NCBI RefSeq assembly: GCF_017874735.1
Contig: NZ_JAGGLV010000042.1
Location: forward strand, 1-35,320
From: Paenibacillus silagei
GTDB lineage: Bacteria; Bacillota; Bacilli; Paenibacillales; Paenibacillaceae
Direction of reading: 5' to 3'
Length of the DNA: 35,320 nucleotides
Made by a program: the position numbers and the translations under genes
Shown here: positions 1 through 7,074 of the stretch, in pieces
How positions within the stretch are numbered: the stretch's first letter is position 1
How the letters are laid out: every line of letters begins with the position of its first letter
The notes under the pieces: generated by a model
The model's input: the letters and a program-made list of their open reading frames with translations, nothing else
Told to the model about the DNA's origin: nothing
The model's database searches: none

Positions 1-117
1 AAAACGAAACGTTTTTTGGGGGCGGTGGGTCTTTTTTTGTCAAAACCCAGTCTGCGGCGCGTTTTCCGGTACTTTTATTTTCGTATTAAACCGAATACAA
101 TGGGCGTGGTGTCCCGA

Positions 118-322
118 ATGTATGTGGAAATCAGCATACATTGGGGCAGATACGGGGCCTCCGGTCAAAATGTATGCGGAAAACAGCATATATTCGGGCG
201 GAAGTGGGGCTCCGGGCAAAATGTATGTGGAAAACAGCATACATTCGGGCGGAAGGGGGCCTCCGGTCAAAATGTATGCGGAAAACAGTATACATTCGGG
301 CGGAAGTGGGGCATGTGAGACG
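118..322. repeat. Four-copy 51-52 bp tandem repeat with an imperfect hairpin in each unit
   Basis: Four head-to-tail units begin at 118, 170, 221 and 272. Each opens with TGTATG, then about 10 nt, then CATACA or a one-base variant (CATATA, TATACA), forming a 6-bp stem. A G-rich segment (TTCGGGCGGAAG...GGGGC) follows. Where the stem varies, a G-T pair replaces a Watson-Crick pair. There are no unique spacers. The period is close to 51, a multiple of three, so several frames stay open across the array, but none looks like a protein. Confidence 0.9.
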
Positions 323-523
323 TTACTCCTTTTATGGTTGCAGCCCCATCCAGCCCAGCCCGTCCGCCCAATCCATTGTCGAATTGACCTGTCCAGCTAA
401 TTATTCGGCTTAAGGGGCAAATTTACTGTGCGGCGGAGCTATTCATCGTCACCTGGGCATGGGCGGATACATATCCTATAACCAGAACGATAAAAAACGG
501 CCCCGAGGAAAGGACGGATTTGT
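323..523. other. Intergenic stretch between the tandem repeat and the cupin gene
   Basis: No gene was recognised here. The only interpretable signals are the sigma-K-like promoter at 451-478 and the ribosome binding site (GAGGAAAGGA, 505-514) of the downstream gene. Confidence 0.6.
451..478 (+). promoter_or_regulatory. Sigma-K-like sporulation promoter upstream of the cupin gene
   Basis: ACC at 451-453 is followed after 16 nt by CATATCCTA at 470-478. This fits the Bacillus sigma-K pattern (AC, about 16 nt, CATANNNTA). Transcription would start near 485, leaving a leader of about 40 nt. The motif is short and could occur by chance. The coat-like tail of the downstream protein is independent support. 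Confidence 0.4.
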
Positions 524-1297
524 GTGACCTCTTATATGGACTATACGTCGCCCAATACACAGTTTACGTTTGATATGAACGGCAACACCTTATTCAAGAA
601 GGATGACTGCAATTATATCAACGTACTGGGCATCAAAAATCTGAACACCCTGGAGAATACCTCGCTGCTCGATATCTATCTCAGCAGATCCAATGTGGTC
701 GAGCCGCATTATCATCAAAATGCCGCTGAGCTGGTGTATTGTATCTCGGGCGCGGCAGTGGTGTCGCTGATCAACCCTTTTACGAACGAGCTGCTGCATT
801 TTCCGATCACCCCGGGCCAGGTTGCCAATGTGCCGCAGGGCTGGTGGCATTATGAAGTGGCCACGATGGATTGCACCCATCTGCTGGCGATCTTCGATGC
901 TCCAACACCGGAGGTCATTCTCGGCTCGGATCTTCTGAGCTTAACCCCGGCTAATGTGCTGGCACATACCTACTGCCTTAATGAAGCGCTGGTTAAGGAA
1001 GCACTCGCTCCGGTGAAGCCTCAGACCTTCATTGGTCCGCCTGCGGATTGCTGTCCCCCTGTGAAGGCGGCAGCCGAGAATATGAAGGGAACCTACATCG
1101 CTCCTGCCAATATGACGCCGATGATGGCTAATGCGAACATGCCGCCTTACATGCACCCGCAGCAGGCTCCGCAATCCTTCGGATACCAGCCGATGGCAGT
1201 ACACGGTTATTATGCTCAGCCGTATGCCCAGCCCTACCGCCAGCAGCAATATTTCCAGGCCCCTGCGCAAGCTGTGCATGAGGCTGGAGCCGAATAA
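524..1297 (+). CDS. Cupin-domain protein with P/Q/Y/M-rich tail, probable spore-coat-associated protein
   Basis: The protein has 257 residues. Both cupin motifs are readable: motif 1 has H62-x-H64 and E69, then a glycine after six residues; motif 2 has G98, P104, G106 and H109. H62, H64, E69 and H109 are the expected metal ligands. From about residue 190 the protein becomes a low-complexity tail rich in Pro, Gln, Tyr and Met, with repeated YAQPY-type words, as in spore coat or exosporium proteins. The GTG start is preferred because AAAGG lies 10 nt upstream; the ATG twelve bases further in has no ribosome binding site. The gene is monocistronic, with a sigma-K-like promoter before it and a strong terminator after it. 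Enzymatic activity (for example decarboxylase) cannot be inferred, and the coat role is an inference from tail and promoter. Confidence 0.75.
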   Translation: MTSYMDYTSPNTQFTFDMNGNTLFKKDDCNYINVLGIKNLNTLENTSLLDIYLSRSNVVEPHYHQNAAELVYCISGAAVVSLINPFTNELLHFPITPGQVANVPQGWWHYEVATMDCTHLLAIFDAPTPEVILGSDLLSLTPANVLAHTYCLNEALVKEALAPVKPQTFIGPPADCCPPVKAAAENMKGTYIAPANMTPMMANANMPPYMHPQQAPQSFGYQPMAVHGYYAQPYAQPYRQQQYFQAPAQAVHEAGAE

Positions 1298-1318
1298 CAG
1301 AAATCCACACAGCACAAA

Positions 1319-1363
1319 CGGCAGCGTATTCTGTGAATGCAGAATGACGCTGCCGATTTTTTT
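1319..1363 (+). terminator. Intrinsic terminator of the cupin gene
   Basis: A stem of about 15 bp (CGGCAGCGT-ATTCTG pairing with CAGAAT-G-ACGCTGCCG, one bulged base) has the loop TGAATG and is followed by ATTTTTTT. Confidence 0.9.
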
Positions 1364-1404
1364 ACAAATATAAGAAATTATATGTTTCACACGATAGCTT
1401 GTCT

Positions 1405-1803
1405 TCAATGATGCTGATCTGGAACCTGGAAGGAACGCAGATAATTCTGAATATCCTCCTGCGGGGTCTCAAGCAGACCGGCCAGCATGCTTTGAATAGC
1501 GTACAGGGCAGCAACCTTTTCGTCGATTTCGGTGATTTTGTCGCGGACGAGTTCCTTTAAGGTATCTTCATCCATCTTCGAGCCGAGCAGGGCAAGTGCC
1601 GCCTGGATTTCTTTCAGTGAATAGCCCAGGGACTGGGCATCCTTGATGAACTTCAGCTTCACCAGAATATCTGCAGAGTAGATCCGGTATCCCTTAGCGG
1701 TCCGCTCCGGGGCTGGCAGGATGCCGCTGTCCTCATAGTAACGGATGGTTGCCGCACTCAGCCCCGCCTGCCGCGCCAGCTCACCACGGGTCATTCCCTT
1801 CAT
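1405..1803 (-). CDS. MerR-family transcriptional regulator
   Basis: The protein has 132 residues. An N-terminal MerR winged helix-turn-helix is clear (GELARQAGLSAATIRYYEDSG, residues about 7-27), followed by the usual GYRIYS wing and a helix ending in a 'KFIKDAQSLGYSLKEI' segment. A dimerisation coiled coil spans about 80-115. The short C-terminus lacks the metal-binding cysteines of CueR/MerR types, so a small-molecule effector is more likely. AGGAGGT lies upstream of the ATG. The gene starts 37 nt after the stop of the hydrolase gene on the same strand, so the two probably form one operon. The operator/promoter in front of the hydrolase has the MerR layout, so autoregulation of the operon is likely. 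Confidence 0.9.
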   Translation of the reverse strand: MKGMTRGELARQAGLSAATIRYYEDSGILPAPERTAKGYRIYSADILVKLKFIKDAQSLGYSLKEIQAALALLGSKMDEDTLKELVRDKITEIDEKVAALYAIQSMLAGLLETPQEDIQNYLRSFQVPDQHH

Positions 1804-1840
1804 CTGGTATTACCTCCTGTATTTTGATATCTATCTGCTC

Positions 1841-3295
1841 CTATGGTCTCTTGTGCGTGTAGGCCGGTTCAAAGCTCACTTCCGGGTATTCGGCCGATGG
1901 ACCGTTCAGCAGCGCCTGCGGCTCATCTAGCAGATACTGATCGAAAAATGACAGGACATAGGTTCTGCTTATATCTACAGTATGCACCGGATCAAGGCCA
2001 TTGGCGAATAAGGAGGGCGACAGCAGGGCTATATCCGTAAAACTCTGGTGAATGAAATGATCCACTGTCAGATAATAGGTATCCCGGGTGCTGCGGCTCA
2101 TAACTGACTTCAGATCCGGCGTGAATTCTTCATAGATCAGGGGATCTGTGTTCGCTTCGGGATGTGCAAGATTCTGCGCAGTCGTTCCGGACATCATATA
2201 CATAAAAGGCTGCGTCAGCCCTTCACGGGCAACCTTGCCCCAGAACCCGCCTTCCAGACTGACACCGGCCTTAAACCGCTTGTCTTGGGCTAAAGCTTCG
2301 GCGGTTGTCGCCCCGCCATAGGAATGGCCGAAGATCCCTGCCCGGGTGAGATCCAGCTTGCCCTGGAACAAGCCATTCGGGTCCTGTATATTCCATTCCG
2401 TCAATGTATCCAGCACAAAGCTGGCATCTGCTGTACGGATTGCGATTCCGTTCACATTGTGATTGTAGAGCTCTGCAGAAGTATCGAATTCGGGATCAGG
2501 CACGTAATAGACCGAAGCGCCGTCCGGGTAAGTGACCTTGGCTGAGGTGTAAGGATGATCGATCCCTACGACAATATAGCCGTGGCTGACCAATTCTTCG
2601 ATAATCGACATACTCTGGAATCGGGTAGAGCGGATTCCCGGCGAGAACAGCAGGACCGGATAGCTGGGTTCTTGTGCCGATAGCTTCACTCCGTCTGTAA
2701 CATGAGTAGGAATATCGGTCACATGGCTGAATAGCTGCTTCGGCAATCCGAATACAAGGCCAATGGCTTCGCCTAGTGCGGAAGGGTAATGCTCCTTAGG
2801 CTTACCCTCAGTCTGGTCAGGATCGGCCGGATACCATACATTAACCATCAGCTTACGTTTGCCGCCTTCCTCAGCGCTCAGCGTCTCGTCACGCTGCTCA
2901 TCGGTAAGCTCGCGTGCGATCGTCCCGATGGCATATTGCCCTGTTGGCTCAGGTTGCGTGAACATCGGCAGCAGCCTGGACGCATAGACGGATACTCCTG
3001 AAAGAAGGAGGATGCATATCAGCAGCAGACTTTTCCATAACTTCGCATACCGCTTAGGCTGGCCCGTTCGGGGACGCCTCACAAGTCTGAATCCGAGTAT
3101 GGTCACCAGCCAGAGCGCTGCGGCGTAGGCCGGAGCCATCTGGATACGGTAATTCTCCAGCACCCCATGCAGCATCACAGCCATAACGACAGCCAGCAGC
3201 ATAAGGGTATCCAGCCTCCGGTTTTTCTTGGTCCCTATCATTCCTGCTGTAACAGCTAGAATTACCACAATGACTATAATCTCAAATATTCTCAT
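1841..3295 (-). CDS. Membrane-anchored alpha/beta hydrolase of the PAF-acetylhydrolase/lipase type
   Basis: The protein has 484 residues. The ATG at 3295 is chosen because GGAGG lies 8 nt upstream; an in-frame TTG further upstream would overlap this ribosome binding site. About the first 110 residues contain three or four hydrophobic helices. The rest is an alpha/beta-hydrolase resembling platelet-activating-factor acetylhydrolase: an oxyanion-side segment VLLFSPG, a nucleophile elbow GHSYGG with Ser325, and a late HQSFTD motif resembling the catalytic-His region of PAF-AH enzymes. The catalytic part probably faces the outside of the membrane. Likely substrates are short-chain esters or oxidised lipids, but the specific one is unknown. 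The gene is co-transcribed with the MerR regulator downstream. Confidence 0.8.
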   Translation of the reverse strand: MRIFEIIVIVVILAVTAGMIGTKKNRRLDTLMLLAVVMAVMLHGVLENYRIQMAPAYAAALWLVTILGFRLVRRPRTGQPKRYAKLWKSLLLICILLLSGVSVYASRLLPMFTQPEPTGQYAIGTIARELTDEQRDETLSAEEGGKRKLMVNVWYPADPDQTEGKPKEHYPSALGEAIGLVFGLPKQLFSHVTDIPTHVTDGVKLSAQEPSYPVLLFSPGIRSTRFQSMSIIEELVSHGYIVVGIDHPYTSAKVTYPDGASVYYVPDPEFDTSAELYNHNVNGIAIRTADASFVLDTLTEWNIQDPNGLFQGKLDLTRAGIFGHSYGGATTAEALAQDKRFKAGVSLEGGFWGKVAREGLTQPFMYMMSGTTAQNLAHPEANTDPLIYEEFTPDLKSVMSRSTRDTYYLTVDHFIHQSFTDIALLSPSLFANGLDPVHTVDISRTYVLSFFDQYLLDEPQALLNGPSAEYPEVSFEPAYTHKRP

Positions 3296-3333
3296 TTGTA
3301 CTCCCTCCAACCCTATTCATCTGGAATAACTAG

Positions 3334-3365
3334 AGTATAAAGGTTGAAGTATACTTCAGGGTCAA
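3334..3365 (-). promoter_or_regulatory. MerR-type promoter/operator of the hydrolase-merR operon
   Basis: On the minus strand TTGACC (-35, 3360-3365) and TATACT (-10, 3334-3339) are separated by 20 bp instead of 17. The spacer contains a perfect 14-bp palindrome, TGAAGTATACTTCA (3345-3358). An overlong spacer centred on a dyad is the hallmark of promoters that MerR proteins untwist when activated. The regulator gene lies in the same operon. Confidence 0.8.
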
Positions 3366-3395
3366 GGCTAAATTTAAGATGCCGGGCACAGTTGC

Positions 3396-3438
3396 AAAAA
3401 AAGACGGCAGCCCGTTCCAGATTCGGAAGCGAACTGCC
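3396..3438 (-). terminator. Intrinsic terminator of the YhdH-type reductase gene
   Basis: Read on the minus strand, GGCAGTTCG-C-TTCC pairs with GGAACGGGCTGCC (two G-U pairs, one bulged C) around the loop GAATCT. A short GTC then a run of seven T follows. It lies about 30 nt past the reductase stop codon and before the hydrolase promoter, insulating the two units. Confidence 0.85.
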
Positions 3439-3469
3439 ATCGATACTGCTATACCCTCATCAAGTGTGA

Positions 3470-4462
3470 CTAAGATAAGCGGACAAGCACGCGTCCCCGG
3501 GTGCCCGACTGGAGAATATCCTGAAGCGCCGCAGGCAGCTCAGTCAGGGAAATCTCACGGTCCACCAGCGTATCCAGCACCTCCGGCTTCATGTCACCTG
3601 CCATGCGCTGCCAGAGCTTGGCCCGTTTCTCCATAGGACAAGCTACGGAATCGATGCCGAGCAGACTGACTCCGCGCAGGATAAACGGCAGGACGGTGGT
3701 CGGGACAGCCGTGCCTGCGGTTAAGCCGCTTGCGGCCACTGCGCCGCCGTAGGCGATTTTGCTCAGGACCGCAGCAAGCGGGGCGCCCCCGACTGAATCT
3801 ACTGCGGCCTGCCAGAGCTGCTTGTCCAGCGGCTTCACCGCACTGCCCGCGACCTCTTCACGGGAGATCACCTCAGCAGCTCCCAGCGCCTGCAGATATC
3901 CGGCTTCATCCATTCTGCCGGTACTGGCAGTGACCTGATAGCCCAGCTTCGCCAGAATGGCAGTTGCTGCACCTCCGACACCGCCTGTGGCACCGGTGAC
4001 GAGCACTTTTCCCTGATCAGGCGTCATTCCTTGAGCTTCCAGTGCCTGCACAGACATCGCCGCCGTGAATCCGGCCGTGCCGTAGATCATCGCTTCCCGC
4101 AGCGTCAAGCCTTCTGGCAGTTCAATAACCCAGTCCGCAGGGATGCGGGCGTATTCGCTGAAGCCGCCGAAGTGGGAGACACCGATCCCATAGCTGGTGG
4201 CAATGACAGACTGGCCTTCGCGGAAGCGGCTGTCCTTCGATGAGACTACCGTCCCTGACAGGTCAATCCCCGGAATGAACGGATAATTTCGCACAATATT
4301 CCCATTCGGGATGCTTGCCAGCCCGTCTTTATAGTTTACACTGGAATAAGCTACCTTAATTAACACTTCACCGGCGGGCAGTTCCTCCAGCGTTACCGGT
4401 CTGACCTCTACGGAGAATGGTTCTGTCTTGTCCACTACCAATGCTTGAAAAGGGTTCTTCAT
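3470..4462 (-). CDS. YhdH/YhfP (AcuI)-family NADPH-dependent oxidoreductase
   Basis: The protein has 330 residues, the usual length of this zinc-free medium-chain dehydrogenase/reductase subfamily. The N-terminal GroES-like domain has the family words SSVNYKDGLA and PGIDLSGTV. The Rossmann domain carries VLVTGATGGVGGAA near residue 152 for NADPH binding. The structural and catalytic zinc cysteine clusters of alcohol dehydrogenases are absent. Characterised relatives reduce acrylyl-CoA or act as quinone/enone reductases; which applies here cannot be told. AGGAGAG precedes the ATG. The gene is monocistronic and divergent from the small secreted protein gene at 4603. Confidence 0.88.
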   Translation of the reverse strand: MKNPFQALVVDKTEPFSVEVRPVTLEELPAGEVLIKVAYSSVNYKDGLASIPNGNIVRNYPFIPGIDLSGTVVSSKDSRFREGQSVIATSYGIGVSHFGGFSEYARIPADWVIELPEGLTLREAMIYGTAGFTAAMSVQALEAQGMTPDQGKVLVTGATGGVGGAATAILAKLGYQVTASTGRMDEAGYLQALGAAEVISREEVAGSAVKPLDKQLWQAAVDSVGGAPLAAVLSKIAYGGAVAASGLTAGTAVPTTVLPFILRGVSLLGIDSVACPMEKRAKLWQRMAGDMKPEVLDTLVDREISLTELPAALQDILQSGTRGRVLVRLS

Positions 4463-4602
4463 ATCTTCTCTCTCCTAATCCGTGTTATATTTGTTTGGTT
4501 CAAAGATAAGAATTCATAGGCTTCGCGCCATTACTATTGTGCCCTGTCAATTAAGGAAACACAATGATATCCTACACTAAATGCTTACAAAGGAGCGTTT
4601 AT

Positions 4603-5094
4603 ATGAGAGTAAAAATACGTAAAACCGTGCTTGCCACAGCAATCTGCCTCGTTCTGGGCGGGGGAGCGCTATACGGGTTCGCGGCATCTGATTCCGCCCC
4701 GGCGGTACACCGGCTGCGTCTAAGTGAGGACGAGCCTGCGCGGTATTTGCAAGGGTTGGAGTCTGTAACTCAAGATCAGCTGGAGCTGTCCCTTGGCGAT
4801 CAGAGCCGTCCGGGTAATTATATCAGCATCCCTAATCATACAGAATTGCTATGGAGGAAGCCGGTGCCGACTCCGGAAGGTGAAGGGGAGCTGATCAAAT
4901 TCGTACAGGGGGGAAGCGCGGTCTATCCTGCTCCTGAAGTTACTTATTATTGGCTGTGTTATCAGCGTCCCGGCAAGAGTGACAGCGATGATACGGTCAC
5001 CTACTATATAGAAGCAAAAGTATTGGGGCAAGATGAAGAGGCTGCGGAAGCAGAGCTGTTAAAGCTGGCTGAAAACTGGGAAATTCCCGGTTAA
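4603..5094 (+). CDS. Small secreted or membrane-tethered hypothetical protein
   Basis: The protein has 163 residues. The ATG at 4603 follows AAAGGAG by 8 nt and gives a standard signal sequence: basic MRVKIRKT, a hydrophobic core TAICLVLGGGALYGF, then a likely cut near AASDS (residues about 25-30). An in-frame ATG 39 nt upstream lacks a ribosome binding site. The mature part is about 135 residues, acidic and mixed alpha/beta, with no cysteine cluster or catalytic motif that I recognise. The downstream malic enzyme has its own ribosome binding site and a possible promoter, so a functional link is not implied. Confidence 0.75.
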   Translation: MRVKIRKTVLATAICLVLGGGALYGFAASDSAPAVHRLRLSEDEPARYLQGLESVTQDQLELSLGDQSRPGNYISIPNHTELLWRKPVPTPEGEGELIKFVQGGSAVYPAPEVTYYWLCYQRPGKSDSDDTVTYYIEAKVLGQDEEAAEAELLKLAENWEIPG

Positions 5095-5105
5095 CCCGGA
5101 TTTAA

Positions 5106-5135
5106 TTGTGAACAACATGTGAACTGTAGTATATT
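5106..5135 (+). promoter_or_regulatory. Possible promoter of the malic enzyme gene
   Basis: TTGTGA (5106-5111) and TATATT (5130-5135) are separated by 18 bp, about 40 bp before the start codon. This is a moderate match to the sigma-A consensus. The heptamer TGTGAAC occurs twice across the spacer (5108-5114 and 5119-5125) and could be a regulatory site. Confidence 0.35.
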
Positions 5136-5175
5136 GAGGATAGAATTCATCCGTCTGATGAGGGAGGCATACTCT

Positions 5176-6582
5176 ATGTCCATTGCAACAACGATGATTA
5201 TCCGGCTTGAAATCCGCAAGGCCGAAGCTTCTTTTGGTGATGTGGCGTCCAGGCTGGCAGCAGCCGGGGGCGATATTGTAGCGATTGACGTAATCCGTGG
5301 CGGCAAGGATGTGACGACCCGTGACCTGACTGTGAATGTGCAGGATGCGGCGAATGAAGAGATTATAAGTGTGCTGAAGAATATGCCTGGAATCAAAGTC
5401 ATCAATGTCTCCGACCGAACCTTCCTGGCCCATCTCGGCGGCAAAATCGAGGTTACCCCGAAGATGCCGATCAAGAACCGGGAGGATCTGTCACTGGTGT
5501 ATACCCCTGGTGTTGCCCGTGTCTGTACGGCGATTGCCGAAGATCCGTCCAAGGCGTATTCCCTGACGATGAAAAGAAATACGGTAGCGGTCGTCACCGA
5601 CGGCACCGCAGTGCTGGGGCTTGGCGATATCGGACCGGAGGCGGCGATGCCAGTGATGGAGGGCAAGGCCATGCTGTTCAAACAGCTGGCGGATATTGAC
5701 GGGTTCCCGCTGTGTCTGGACACTAAGGACCCGGAAGAAATTATTAAGATTGTGAAAGCGGTTGCTCCAGGCTTCGGAGGGATTAATCTGGAGGATATCA
5801 GCTCTCCGCGCTGCTTCGAGATTGAACGGCGGCTGTCGGCGGAGCTGGATATTCCGGTCTTTCACGATGACCAGCACGGAACGGCAGTAGTTGCTCTGGC
5901 CGGATTGCTGAACGCGCTCCAGGTCGTGGAGAAGTCGATTGCAGACTCCAGAATTGTAGTCGTCGGCATCGGTGCGGCAGGTGTGTCGATCTGCCGTCTG
6001 CTGCTGGCGGCTGGCGCGAAGCAGCTCTATGCGGCAGACAAGGAGGGGATACTGAACCGCAGCGAAGCCTATACCAATCCTGAATGGAGCTGGCTGGCCG
6101 AAGCCACGAATCCTGAGAATCTGAGCGGAGGACTGGACGAGGCGGTGCGCGGGGCGGATGTCTTCATTGGCGTATCCAGGGGAGGGATTTTGCAGGTTAG
6201 CCATCTGCAGAGCATGGCCCGGGACAGCATCGTGTTCGCTATGGCTAATCCGACCCCGGAGATTGAACCGGATCTGGCGGAGCCTTACGTCCGGGTGCTG
6301 GCAACCGGCAGAAGCGATTACCCTAACCAGATTAATAACGTGCTGTGTTTTCCGGGGATTTTCCGCGGGGCGCTGGATTGCCGGGCGAAGACGGTGAATC
6401 TGGAGATGAAGCTGGCAGCGGCACAGGCCATTGCAGCAGTGGTGCACCCGGATGAGCGGAATGAGCAATATATTATTCCGAGCATTTTCAACGAAAAGGT
6501 CGTGGAGCAGGTACGTCTGGCTGTCATCCGGGCCGCTATCGCTACCGGCATCGCCCGGCGCATCCCGCCGGATGTGAGCTGA
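5176..6582 (+). CDS. NAD(P)-dependent malic enzyme with N-terminal ACT domain
   Basis: The protein has 468 residues. The ATG at 5176 follows GGGAGG; upstream in-frame starts lack a ribosome binding site. Residues about 5-80 form an ACT domain, probably an allosteric amino-acid- or metabolite-binding module. The malic enzyme core follows: YTPGVARVC, the VVTDGTAVLGLGDIGPEAAMPVMEGK block, the divalent-metal motif FHDDQHGT, a GIGAAGVS dinucleotide-binding loop, and SDYPNQINNVLCFPGIFRGALD. It oxidatively decarboxylates malate to pyruvate in the cytosol. Cofactor preference is not certain; ACT-bearing members are usually annotated as NAD-dependent. A terminator-like hairpin follows at 6612, suggesting a single-gene unit. 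Confidence 0.93.
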   Translation: MSIATTMIIRLEIRKAEASFGDVASRLAAAGGDIVAIDVIRGGKDVTTRDLTVNVQDAANEEIISVLKNMPGIKVINVSDRTFLAHLGGKIEVTPKMPIKNREDLSLVYTPGVARVCTAIAEDPSKAYSLTMKRNTVAVVTDGTAVLGLGDIGPEAAMPVMEGKAMLFKQLADIDGFPLCLDTKDPEEIIKIVKAVAPGFGGINLEDISSPRCFEIERRLSAELDIPVFHDDQHGTAVVALAGLLNALQVVEKSIADSRIVVVGIGAAGVSICRLLLAAGAKQLYAADKEGILNRSEAYTNPEWSWLAEATNPENLSGGLDEAVRGADVFIGVSRGGILQVSHLQSMARDSIVFAMANPTPEIEPDLAEPYVRVLATGRSDYPNQINNVLCFPGIFRGALDCRAKTVNLEMKLAAAQAIAAVVHPDERNEQYIIPSIFNEKVVEQVRLAVIRAAIATGIARRIPPDVS

Positions 6583-6611
6583 GGAGTGGGCTGAGCATTA
6601 GGAAGGTGAAC

Positions 6612-6641
6612 AAGCTGTGGCCTTAGGCTGCGGCTTTGTTT
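6612..6641 (+). terminator. Probable terminator after the malic enzyme gene
   Basis: AAGCTGTGGC (6612-6621) pairs with GCTGCGGCTT (6627-6636), with some G-U pairs, around the loop CTTAG. TGTTTG follows. The U-tract is short, so efficiency is uncertain. Confidence 0.55.
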
Positions 6642-7074
6642 GCGTCTGCTTTTGCGCAGGAATATATAGTTGACCAATGTGGGAGCCGGGATGCCAGGGG
6701 CCTGGGAGCGATGGGTTGTGGACTACGGCTTACGCCGGTGCTTATGGGAGAGGTGGGAGGGGACGACTGGAAGGAATTAGATGGATTTTGTACACTTGCT
6801 GGTGGCTGTTTGGGGCATGGCGCGACAACAATTGGATTAACGACACTTAATTATCGTAATTCAAGTAAAGCGTTCAAAAGTTGAGTTAACAGTTGTGCTT
6901 TTTCCACTTGTTTCCCGGAAATCCTCGAAATTCGAGAAATTAAGATACGTTTGTCCACTTGCTTCCTACCGGAGGATTGGATTCCTTTAAAATCAGGCTT
7001 CGCTGTTTATATATAAGGGGCAGCATGGTAAAATATACAAATGGATACAATGATTCTTTTATTCAGGAGGGCTT
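6642..7074. other. Intergenic region without a recognised gene
   Basis: An open frame at 6636-6884 starts inside the terminator hairpin, has no ribosome binding site and resembles nothing known, so I do not call it. The region holds the CACTT-phased array at 6793-6975 and an AGGAGG ribosome binding site just before 7075. Confidence 0.6.
6793..6975. repeat. Four-unit phased repeat, CACTT core, spacing 51-61-51 bp
   Basis: The core CACTT occurs at 6793, 6844, 6905 and 6956. Units 3 and 4 share TCCACTTG followed by TTCC and, a few bases on, a GGAA/GGAG word. Unit 2 forms an imperfect hairpin (CTTAATTA / TAATTCAAG). A separate short palindrome, CTCGAA-A-TTCGAG, lies between units 3 and 4 at 6924-6936. 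The units are much degenerated. The identification rests on the spacing, which nearly equals that of the arrays at 9532 and 16980. Confidence 0.5.

Noticed and set aside
118..322. CRISPR-like array
   Set aside because: The whole 51-bp unit repeats; there are no unique spacers and no cas genes.
16..413. Several overlapping open frames of 76-100 codons on both strands
   Set aside because: They exist because the tandem unit is a multiple of three bases and contains no stop codon. No ribosome binding site, and the translations are only the repeat read in different frames.
4463..4602. Riboswitch or paired promoters in the divergent region before the reductase and secreted protein genes
   Set aside because: No conserved riboswitch elements, and the candidate -35/-10 pairs have wrong spacing.
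5491..6468. Long antisense frame (325 codons) opposite the malic enzyme gene
   Set aside because: It is a codon-bias shadow of a well-supported gene; the translation is rich in Arg, His and Gln with no domain.
6636..6884. Open frame of 82 codons after the malic enzyme gene
   Set aside because: It starts inside the terminator hairpin, has no ribosome binding site, and contains one unit of the phased array at its end.
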